DNA of 5,011 bases from CAVPGH01 sp046726955 (lineage in GTDB: Bacteria; Acidobacteriota; Vicinamibacteria; Fen-336): assembly GCA_046726955.1 (NCBI GenBank), contig JBKPBQ010000292.1:1-5011 (forward strand). The letters are read 5' to 3'. A program made the translations under genes and the position numbers. Numbering within the stretch: the first letter of the stretch is position 1; every line of letters starts with the position of its first letter. This document shows, one piece after another, positions 1 to 4,924 of the stretch. Below the pieces are notes generated by a model. That model worked only from the letters and a program-made list of their open reading frames with translations, had not been told where the DNA came from and searched no databases.

Positions 1-432
1 GGACTCGTGGACGAAGAGTCCTTCAGGAACGAGGACGCGCGCGATCTCGCGGAGGGCCGCCTCCGGGCGTGACACGTGATAGCACGTGCCGAAGTCGATG
101 ACAGTGTCGAACGAGCCGGCGTCGAAGGGAAGATCGCGAACGTCGGCCCGCAAGAGGCGCGCCGTCACTCCTTGCTCGCGCAGCTCGGCTTCGGCTCTCC
201 CGAGCAGCGCGTCGTCCACGTCGATCCCGGTCAGCTCGTCGGGCTTCAGGAGACGGGCAAGGGCCTGAAGACCGATGCCGCGGCCGCAGCCGACCTCGAG
301 GATCCGCCCGCCCCGCGGGAGCCGGAGAAGCCGCACGAGGAGCGGGACCTCCAGGCTCCGCTGAAGGACGTTCCGCCACTCGAGGTCCGGGAACGGCCGG
401 TAGCCGACGATCGCGCCGGTGGAAGTCGCCAT
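1..432 (-). CDS. Class I SAM-dependent methyltransferase, C-terminus beyond the window
   Basis: The 144 residues present form the first two thirds of a Rossmann-fold methyltransferase (Methyltransf_11/25 type). Motif I is ILEVGCGRG at residues 44-52, which binds SAM. The acidic end of strand 2 is GIDVD at 69-73, which should contact the ribose. Motif II/III is ADVRDLPF followed by FDTVIDFG at 96-115, and a post-motif EIARVLVPEG lies at 129-138. The start is the ATG at 432. The psd stop codon is in the same frame 33 bases upstream with no start codon between, so no longer start exists, although no clear Shine-Dalgarno is visible. The gene lies 30 bases after psd and probably shares its transcript. 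The substrate cannot be read from the sequence. A phospholipid (phosphatidylethanolamine) is suggested only by the neighbour; a quinone or small-molecule methyltransferase is equally possible. The reading frame runs off base 1 without a stop. Confidence 0.88.
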   Translation of the reverse strand, partial: MATSTGAIVGYRPFPDLEWRNVLQRSLEVPLLVRLLRLPRGGRILEVGCGRGIGLQALARLLKPDELTGIDVDDALLGRAEAELREQGVTARLLRADVRDLPFDAGSFDTVIDFGTCYHVSRPEAALREIARVLVPEGLFVHES

Positions 433-462
433 GCGGGGGAATGAAGCACCCGCGCGGATTCG

Positions 463-1308
463 TTACCTGGCGAAGAGCGGAGCGTTCACCCGCACGAGAT
501 CGCCGGGAGCGGCCAGGGGCTTGAAGCGCGGGTCCGCGAGGAGGAGCACGACAGTCGAGCCGACGTTGAACGCGCCCAGCTCGTTGCCGCGGCGCAGGCG
601 GATCTCCGTCGTGGGCACGTGCAGTCCGGCCGGGATGCCCGTGTTCGTGATTAGGGGCGCGAAGGCCAGCGTCATCCGCCCGACGTTGGCGGCGCCCACC
701 ATGACGAGAGCGACGGGCCCGAACGCCGCGGTCTCGATGAAGACGACGACGCGCTCGTTGCGGACGAACAGCCCCGGGACCGCGCGCACCGAAAATGCGT
801 TGACCGGGAAGAGCCGGCCGGGAATGTAGACCCACGCGCGCACGCGGGCGTCCACGGGCGAGTGGACGCGGTGGTACATGCTCGGGCTCAAGTAGAGCGT
901 CGCCTGCACGCCGCCGCGGAAGCGCGCGCCTTCGTCCGCCGAGCCGAGGAGATCGTCGATCGCGTAGGTTCGGCCCTTCACCTGCTCGAGCCGGCCGTCC
1001 GGCGGAACCGGCCCCACCGACGTCAGAAGCGAGTCCGCCGGAGAAACGACGACGGTCTCTTCGGTGGGCAGCGGCCGTGTGCCCGGCTTCAGCCGCCGCG
1101 TGAAGAACGCGTTGAACGAAGGAAAGGACTCGACCGGATCCGCCGCCTCCTGCATGTCGACACCGAAGGCTCGGACGTAGCCGTGGAGGAGCGGCCGGAG
1201 CATCACCGCGGGCAGCCTCGCCTCGGCGAAATGGCCGACGAGACGGCTCGAAAGGGGGAAAGAGACCGCCCCCGCCGCCACGCGTTCCAGGAGACCGCGC
1301 AGGCTCAC
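463..1308 (-). CDS. psd: Phosphatidylserine decarboxylase proenzyme
   Basis: This pyruvoyl enzyme decarboxylates phosphatidylserine to phosphatidylethanolamine at the inner membrane, the last step of the main bacterial route to this lipid. The 281-aa protein aligns over its whole length with the E. coli type. It has FNAFFTRRLKPGTRPL at 65-80, VSPAD at 88-92, YLSPSMYHRVHSP at 139-151, PGRLFPVN at 163-170, LFVRNER at 180-186 and the self-cleavage site VGST at 249-252. By alignment from memory, D92, H149 and S251 correspond to the E. coli Asp90/His147/Ser254 triad. Cleavage between G250 and S251 would give a beta chain of 250 residues and a pyruvoyl alpha chain of 31. The usual cleavage motif is LGST; Val replaces Leu here. 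The start is GTG at 1308, 19 bases after the dinB-like stop, with no good Shine-Dalgarno. It is chosen because the N-terminal amphipathic region matches the family start. Stop is TAA. Confidence 0.95.
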   Translation of the reverse strand: MSLRGLLERVAAGAVSFPLSSRLVGHFAEARLPAVMLRPLLHGYVRAFGVDMQEAADPVESFPSFNAFFTRRLKPGTRPLPTEETVVVSPADSLLTSVGPVPPDGRLEQVKGRTYAIDDLLGSADEGARFRGGVQATLYLSPSMYHRVHSPVDARVRAWVYIPGRLFPVNAFSVRAVPGLFVRNERVVVFIETAAFGPVALVMVGAANVGRMTLAFAPLITNTGIPAGLHVPTTEIRLRRGNELGAFNVGSTVVLLLADPRFKPLAAPGDLVRVNAPLFAR

Positions 1309-1327
1309 GTCCGGCGGGGGCGCGCGC

Positions 1328-1813
1328 TCACTGCGCCGCGATCTGCTCGAGCTGCGCGAGGTGGTTCAGATCGTGGCCGGCCAGCATCTTCACGATGATC
1401 TCGACGGACTCCATGCCCCGCTCGGGGTGCATCATGGGACGCGCGAGGTCGGCCGGGGTGAGCGTCTTGATGAGCGCGACGTTCCAGGGGCGCAGCGCGC
1501 AGAACGCGCGCGCCGCCGCTTCGCCGTCGGCGTTCTTGTAGCGCTCGGCCCACTTGTCCTGGTCGAAGGCCTGCGCGACGTGGTTGTCCTCGGCGAGGGC
1601 CTGGCGCAGCCGGAAGCCCACGCCGATCTCGGCGTCGGCGAGGTGGGCGAGGATCTCCTGCGCCGTCCACTTTCCCGGCGCCCAGGAGCGCGACATCCCC
1701 TTCGGCCCGATGCGCTTCACGAGCGCCCCCACGCGCGCGCCCGTCGTCTCCAGGCTCTCCACGGGATTGCGCTCGCCGAGAAGGCCCAGGATCCTCTCGC
1801 GGTACGGATTCAT
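1328..1813 (-). CDS. DinB/YfiT-fold putative metal-dependent protein
   Basis: A 161-aa protein of the DinB_2 type: a four-helix bundle that in relatives holds a divalent metal through three histidines. The expected pattern is present. WTAQEILAHLADAE at 49-62 supplies H57, and GHDLNHLAQLEQI at 146-158 supplies H147 and H151 in the H-x3-H arrangement. W44 and W49, typical for the start of helix 2, are also present. Family members include thiol transferases using bacillithiol or mycothiol and many uncharacterised stress-linked proteins; nothing here fixes the reaction. The ATG at 1813 is chosen over an in-frame upstream start at 1876 because AAGGAGGG lies six bases before it, and the longer form would run through the spacer shared with the divergent dioxygenase gene. 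It is the first gene of the leftward cluster, 19 bases ahead of psd. A role in lipid synthesis is not implied by the family. Confidence 0.85.
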   Translation of the reverse strand: MNPYRERILGLLGERNPVESLETTGARVGALVKRIGPKGMSRSWAPGKWTAQEILAHLADAEIGVGFRLRQALAEDNHVAQAFDQDKWAERYKNADGEAAARAFCALRPWNVALIKTLTPADLARPMMHPERGMESVEIIVKMLAGHDLNHLAQLEQIAAQ

Positions 1814-1818
1814 GAACG

Positions 1819-1826
1819 CCCTCCTT
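1819..1826 (-). promoter_or_regulatory. Strong Shine-Dalgarno that fixes the dinB-like start
   Basis: Read on the minus strand this is AAGGAGGG, with AGGAGG ending six bases before the ATG at 1813. It is the best ribosome binding site of the leftward cluster and decides between the ATG at 1813 and the in-frame start at 1876. Confidence 0.8.
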
Positions 1827-1839
1827 GCCCCGATTCGCC

Positions 1840-1845
1840 ATTCTA
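1840..1845 (-). promoter_or_regulatory. Possible -10 box for the dinB-psd-methyltransferase cluster
   Basis: Minus-strand TAGAAT matches five of six positions of TATAAT and sits 26 bases before the ATG at 1813. Transcription would begin about 20 bases before the start codon, leaving room for the Shine-Dalgarno. No convincing -35 box is seen at 16-18 bases. A TTGATA on the same strand (1876-1871) is 25 bases away, too far. The call is weak and rests on position and one box. Confidence 0.3.
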
Positions 1846-1887
1846 TCCGGCCCCCGGCCGCGACACGTGCTATCAATGAAGATGCGC

Positions 1888-1892
1888 GGAGG
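1888..1892 (+). promoter_or_regulatory. Shine-Dalgarno for kynA
   Basis: GGAGG ends four bases before the ATG at 1897. The spacing is short but usable. The site favours this ATG over the two in-frame ATGs at 1876 and 1882, which have no such sequence before them. Confidence 0.6.
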
Positions 1893-1896
1893 CCCC

Positions 1897-2991
1897 ATGA
1901 GCAAGCCCTACCCGCCCGTCGACTACGGGGAGTACCTCAAGCTGGACAAGGTCCTCGGCGCGCAGGCCCCGCGCAGCGCGGAGCTCGGGCGGCCCGCCCA
2001 CGACGAGATGCTGTTCATCGTCGTGCACCAGGCCTACGAGCTGTGGTTCAAGCAGATCCTCCACGAGCTGGACTCGCTGCTCGCGCTCTTCCGCGAGCAA
2101 TCGGTCGACGAGCGCGTGATCGGGGTGGCCGTGCTGCGCCTGCAGCGGATCGTGGAGATCGAGAAGATCCTGATCGACCAGCTCCGCGTGCTCGAGACGA
2201 TGACCCCGCTCGACTTCCTCGACTTTCGGGACATGCTCGTCCCCGCGTCCGGTTTCCAGAGCGTGCAGTTCCGGCTCATCGAGAACAAGCTCGGCCTGCG
2301 GGGAGCGGACCGCGCGGCCATGGAGAAGACGCCCTCGGGCGGCAAGCGCTCGCCCGCGCAGGCCGACGCCCTGCAGGCGTCCGAGACGGGCCCGTCTCTC
2401 TTCGCTCTCGTCGAGAAGTGGCTGGAGAGGACGCCCTTCCTCGAGCTTCCCGGCTACGCGTTCTGGGAGAGCTATGGCGAGGCCGTCCGGGCGATGCTGG
2501 AGGCCGACCGACGGACGATCCGTGGCAACGCCACGCTCACGGACGCGGAGAAGGAGGCGCAGCTTCGGGAGCTCGCGCAGACCGAGTCCGCGTTCGAGGC
2601 CGTCCTCGACGAGAAGGCGCACACAAGGCTCGTGGCCGAAGGGCGCCGCCGACTCTCCCATCGGGCCACCCGGGCCGCGCTCTTCATCCACCTCTACCGC
2701 GACCAGCCGATACTCCACCTGCCGTTCCGCTTCCTCACGCTGCTCGTGGACGTGGACGAGCTCCTCGCGAACTGGCGCTACCGCCACGCGCTCATGGTCC
2801 ACCGGATGATCGGGACCAAGATCGGCACCGGCGGATCTTCCGGGCACCGATATCTCCTCGCCACTGTCGAGCGGAACAAGGTCTTCGGCGACCTCTACGA
2901 CCTCTCGACCTTCCTCATCTCGCGCACGGCGCTGCCCGCCTTGCCCCCGGATCTCGAGCGGCGGCTGGGCTTCTACTTCCCGCGCGAGTGA
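1897..2991 (+). CDS. kynA: Tryptophan 2,3-dioxygenase, long animal-type form
   Basis: A heme enzyme of the cytosol that opens the indole ring of L-tryptophan with O2 to give N-formylkynurenine, the first step of the kynurenine pathway. The 364-aa protein carries HDEMLFIVVHQAYELWFKQI at 35-54, LDFRDMLVPASGFQSVQFR at 108-126, WRYRH at 293-297 and GTKIGTGGSSG at 306-316. Compared from memory with the human enzyme, F40, H44, R111, H297 and T311 fall at human F72, H76, R144, H328 (heme ligand) and T342, so the active site looks intact. Classical bacterial KynA proteins are about 260-300 aa. This one also has the middle segment of animal TDO (LVEKWLERTP at 171-180, DEKAHTRLVAEGRRRLS at 238-254) and the animal-like ending DLYDLSTFLI at 332-341. 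The start at 1897 has GGAGG four bases upstream; ATGs at 1876 and 1882 are possible alternatives. Its stop overlaps the start of the next gene. Confidence 0.95.
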   Translation: MSKPYPPVDYGEYLKLDKVLGAQAPRSAELGRPAHDEMLFIVVHQAYELWFKQILHELDSLLALFREQSVDERVIGVAVLRLQRIVEIEKILIDQLRVLETMTPLDFLDFRDMLVPASGFQSVQFRLIENKLGLRGADRAAMEKTPSGGKRSPAQADALQASETGPSLFALVEKWLERTPFLELPGYAFWESYGEAVRAMLEADRRTIRGNATLTDAEKEAQLRELAQTESAFEAVLDEKAHTRLVAEGRRRLSHRATRAALFIHLYRDQPILHLPFRFLTLLVDVDELLANWRYRHALMVHRMIGTKIGTGGSSGHRYLLATVERNKVFGDLYDLSTFLISRTALPALPPDLERRLGFYFPRE

Positions 2992-4157
2992 TGGCGTCCT
3001 ACAAGGAGCACTACCGGCGGTTCCTCGACGCGAATCCCGGCCGCCTCCACTTCGCGGCCCACAGCCACCACCTCTGGCCAGACGTGACGCGCGACGCCGT
3101 CGTCGAGTGCTGGGACGACGCCGCGCGCCTCGTGGACGGCAAGTGGGACCGGATCCTTGGCGAGGTCGTGCCCCGGGCCCAGGCCCACGTGGCGCGCGTG
3201 CTCGACCTGTCGCGGCCCGAGCAGATCGCTTTCGCGCCGAACACGCACGAGCTCGTCGTGCGCCTCCTCTCGTGCCTGCTCGATCGGTCTCCGCTCCGCA
3301 TCTTGACGACCGACTCGGAGTTCATGAGCTTCGCCCGCCAGGCCGCGCGTCTCGAGGAGCTGGCTTCGGTCGCGATGACGCGGGTTCCCACGGAGCCCTT
3401 CGAGACGTTCGAGGCGCGGTTCCGCGAGACGGCCGCGAGCGCGAGCTGGGATCTCGTTTATTTCAGCCAGGTCTTCTACAACTCGGGACTTGCGATCGCG
3501 GACCTGCCTGCGCTCGTGAACGCGGTCCGCTCTTCCGACGCGCTCGTGGTCGTGGACGGCTACCACGGCTTCCTCGCCATTCCGACGTCGCTCCGGGCGA
3601 TCGAGGACCGGGCGTTCTATCTCGCCGGCGGCTACAAGTACGCAATGAGCGGCGAGGGCGCGTGCTTCCTTCACGTGCCGGCGTCTTGCCATCTTCGGCC
3701 CGTGGACACTGGCTGGTTCGCGAGCTTCGGCCGGCTCGCCCAGGCTCCGGCGCGCGGCGTCGAGTACTCGGAGGACGGCTACCGCTTCTGGGGAGCGACG
3801 TTCGATCCAAGTTCCCTCTACCGGTTCAACTCCGTCATGGACTGGTTGAACCGGCTGGGGGTTGGAGTGGCCGACATACGGGCACACGTCCTCAGGCTGC
3901 AGGAGAGATTCCTGGCAAGCCTGGAAACGAGCCAGGTGGCGGGCCTGAGTCCGCAATCCCTCCTCACCCCCCGAGCCGCCGAGCGACGCGGGAATTTCCT
4001 GACGTTCCGCCTCGCGCAAGCCGAAACACTCGCCTATCGCCTGCGCGAAAGCGGCGTGATCACCGACCACCGCAGCGACCGGCTGCGCTTCGGCTTCGGG
4101 CTCTACCAGGATCCGGAGGACGTGGACGAGCTGCTCAGGCGGCTGGCGAGCTTGTGA
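2991..4157 (+). CDS. Kynureninase-like aminotransferase class V-fold PLP enzyme
   Basis: A 388-aa fold-type I PLP enzyme. Its likely role is to cleave kynurenine to anthranilate and L-alanine, because it is coupled to tryptophan dioxygenase and keeps kynureninase marks. VVVDGYHG at 186-193 gives D189 (pyridine nitrogen) and H192, and GGYKYAMSGEG at 213-223 gives Y215 and Schiff-base K216 in the YKY context of kynureninases. W242 lies in GWF. The ending GVITDHRSDRLRFGFGLYQDPEDVDEL (355-381) matches the family C-terminus in style. Atypical points are AAHSHHLWPD at 22-31 where kynureninases carry a GNSLG motif, and D272 where the human enzyme appears to have N333. ATG 2991 overlaps the kynA stop (TGATG) and no Shine-Dalgarno is visible, so translation is probably coupled. 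Other class V activities (cysteine desulfurase, isopenicillin epimerase-like) remain possible; the fold is nearly certain, the exact substrate is not. Confidence 0.8.
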   Translation: MASYKEHYRRFLDANPGRLHFAAHSHHLWPDVTRDAVVECWDDAARLVDGKWDRILGEVVPRAQAHVARVLDLSRPEQIAFAPNTHELVVRLLSCLLDRSPLRILTTDSEFMSFARQAARLEELASVAMTRVPTEPFETFEARFRETAASASWDLVYFSQVFYNSGLAIADLPALVNAVRSSDALVVVDGYHGFLAIPTSLRAIEDRAFYLAGGYKYAMSGEGACFLHVPASCHLRPVDTGWFASFGRLAQAPARGVEYSEDGYRFWGATFDPSSLYRFNSVMDWLNRLGVGVADIRAHVLRLQERFLASLETSQVAGLSPQSLLTPRAAERRGNFLTFRLAQAETLAYRLRESGVITDHRSDRLRFGFGLYQDPEDVDELLRRLASL

Positions 4158-4209
4158 AGAGGAGCAGCTCGAACCGAGGCCGAGCGTCCCGTCGGTGTAG
4201 ACTGGATCC
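4158..4209 (+). other. Short spacer between the kynurenine genes and the nucleotidyltransferase module
   Basis: Fifty-two bases without a reading frame of note. No terminator hairpin followed by T residues is seen after the kynureninase-like gene, so read-through into the next genes cannot be excluded. The right end contains the TAGACT box described separately. Confidence 0.5.
4198..4203 (+). promoter_or_regulatory. Candidate leaderless -10 box of the small-protein/nucleotidyltransferase pair
   Basis: TAGACT fits TANNNT and is followed by exactly six bases before the GTG at 4210. That is the spacing expected when transcription starts at, or one base from, the start codon. A TG lies just before it (GTGTAGACT). 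The GTG has no Shine-Dalgarno, which agrees with a leaderless mRNA. No TTGACA-like -35 box is visible. Confidence 0.4.
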
Positions 4210-4443
4210 GTGAGCGAGCCGAAGCGCACTCCCGACGGCTTCGTCATCGCCTTCCCGCCTCTCGAAGGCGACTTCCCGTTCGAGCGCGACCCCGTGATCG
4301 AAGCGTACAAGAAGGACATCGACAGGACCCTGATCATCGAGAACCTCAAGCGAACTCCAGATGAACGTCTGCGCAACCTGGTGGCGTTTCAGCGTTTCGC
4401 ACTGGAGGTGAGGCGTGCCGGAATCGCAGCCTTCGGGAGCTGA
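4210..4443 (+). CDS. Small hypothetical protein paired with a nucleotidyltransferase (putative antitoxin-like partner)
   Basis: A 77-aa protein of no family I can name with certainty. The first 30 residues are proline- and aromatic-rich (PDGFVIAFPPLEGDFPFERD, 8-27). The rest should be helical and charged: IDRTLIIENLKRTPDERLRN at 37-56, then FQRFALEVRRAG at 60-71. The pattern DRTLI-x-ENL-x-x-TP-x-ERL resembles short proteins I recall lying directly before stand-alone nucleotidyltransferase genes. It contains no histidine, so it cannot carry the Rx4-6H motif of HEPN toxins, and no helix-turn-helix or membrane segment is evident. The start is GTG at 4210, supported by the TAGACT box six bases before it. 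An in-frame GTG at 4294 would give a 49-aa form holding only the helical part. It overlaps the next gene by 29 bases, pointing to one functional unit. An antitoxin or regulatory-subunit role is inference from context. Confidence 0.65.
   Translation: MSEPKRTPDGFVIAFPPLEGDFPFERDPVIEAYKKDIDRTLIIENLKRTPDERLRNLVAFQRFALEVRRAGIAAFGS
4404..4411 (+). promoter_or_regulatory. Shine-Dalgarno inside the small gene that drives the nucleotidyltransferase
   Basis: GGAGGTGA lies within the 3' part of the small gene. Its GGAGG core ends six bases before the GTG at 4415. This near-perfect anti-16S match supports the GTG start and the 29-base overlap. Confidence 0.8.
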
Positions 4444-4924
4444 TTTCGAAGGACTGCTCCGGACACTCGTCGTCGCGCATGTCGATTTCATCGTCGTCGG
4501 AGGAGTCGCGGCCTTCGCTCACGGATCCGCGCGACTCACGCTCGACCTCGATGTTGTCTATTCTCGGCGTCCCGACAACCTCCATCGTCTCGCGGCGGCC
4601 CTCGCTCCTATCAAGCCTTACCTTCGCGGCGCGCCGCCGGGACTCCCATTCGTATGGGACGTGGAGACGCTGCGACGTGGACTCAACTTTACCCTTCGTT
4701 GCGAGCTCGGTGACGTCGACGTCCTTGGCGAGATCGCGGGCGGAGGAACCTACGACGCCCTCCTCCCGCATTCCGAGGAAACGACTCTCTTCGGGCTTTC
4801 CTGCCGCTGCCTGGAACTCGCGAAGCTCATCGAGACGAAGCGCGCCGCCGGACGTCGCAAGGATCTCGAGGCCATCGCCGAGCTCGAGGCCATCTGGGAA
4901 GAGAGACGGAAGCGGGGCCTCTGA
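4415..4924 (+). CDS. Stand-alone nucleotidyltransferase (AbiEii/MNT-like fold)
   Basis: A 169-aa protein of the polymerase-beta-like nucleotidyltransferase superfamily. The core reads FIVVGGVAAFAHGSARLTLDLDV (residues 25-47): the GG turn, then G-S-x-R-x-T-x-D-x-D. D44 and D46 are the metal ligands, and a third carboxylate is supplied by GDVDVLGEI at 99-107 (D100 or D102). The C-terminal helix LELAKLIETKRAAGRRKDLEAIAELEAI at 133-160 follows the L-x-x-LI-x-x-K-x-A-x-GRxKD pattern common in such proteins. The active site looks intact. Relatives transfer NMP to protein or tRNA, as toxins (AbiEii, MenT) or as antitoxins (MNT, which modifies HEPN). At 169 aa it lacks the C-terminal half of AbiEii (about 300 aa). 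The GTG start has a strong Shine-Dalgarno. Base composition (about 63 % GC over 4441-4740) is slightly below the 66 % counted in part of kynA, a weak hint of transfer. Which role it has cannot be told. Confidence 0.85.
   Translation: MPESQPSGADFEGLLRTLVVAHVDFIVVGGVAAFAHGSARLTLDLDVVYSRRPDNLHRLAAALAPIKPYLRGAPPGLPFVWDVETLRRGLNFTLRCELGDVDVLGEIAGGGTYDALLPHSEETTLFGLSCRCLELAKLIETKRAAGRRKDLEAIAELEAIWEERRKRGL

Larger units (their letters stand above)
1814..1896. other. Divergent intergenic spacer between dinB-like gene and kynA
   Basis: These 83 bases must hold the promoters of both divergent transcription units. Visible elements are the minus-strand Shine-Dalgarno and TAGAAT box, a CGGCC/GGCCG hairpin with a three-base loop (1848-1860), the palindrome CACGTG at 1864-1869, a plus-strand TATCAA at 1871-1876 that could be the kynA -10 box, and GGAGG at 1888-1892. 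No long operator-like repeat was found. Confidence 0.6.

Noticed and set aside
1..21. GGACTC/GAGTCC hairpin containing GGACGAAGAGTCC, reminiscent of part of a hammerhead ribozyme.
   Set aside because: The conserved CUGAUGA core and third stem are absent, and the bases encode conserved-looking methyltransferase residues in frame.
862..1398. Plus-strand open frame opposite psd.
   Set aside because: Arginine-rich composition typical of antisense frames in GC-rich genes, no domain, and it crosses the psd/dinB-like junction.
73..1876. Shared 12-mer CACGTGCTATCA, minus strand inside the methyltransferase gene (about 78-89) and plus strand before kynA (1864-1875).
   Set aside because: About one such 12-base match is expected by chance when both strands of a 5-kb window are compared, and one copy is coding sequence.
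1554..2990. Long plus-strand open frame reading in phase into the kynureninase-like gene from far upstream, which would give an 867-aa protein.
   Set aside because: It runs antisense to the dinB-like gene and out of frame through kynA, and its translation is arginine/alanine-rich without any motif. Absence of stops is a GC-rich artefact; real homology begins at base 2991.
2973..4376. Minus-strand open frame of 467 codons opposite the kynureninase-like gene.
   Set aside because: Translation is low-complexity and charged with no recognisable domain. It mirrors a gene with clear homology and spans two genes and their spacer.
4210..4924. Interpretation of the pair as a classical HEPN-MNT toxin-antitoxin.
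   Set aside because: The small protein contains no histidine and so lacks the Rx4-6H ribonuclease motif of HEPN.
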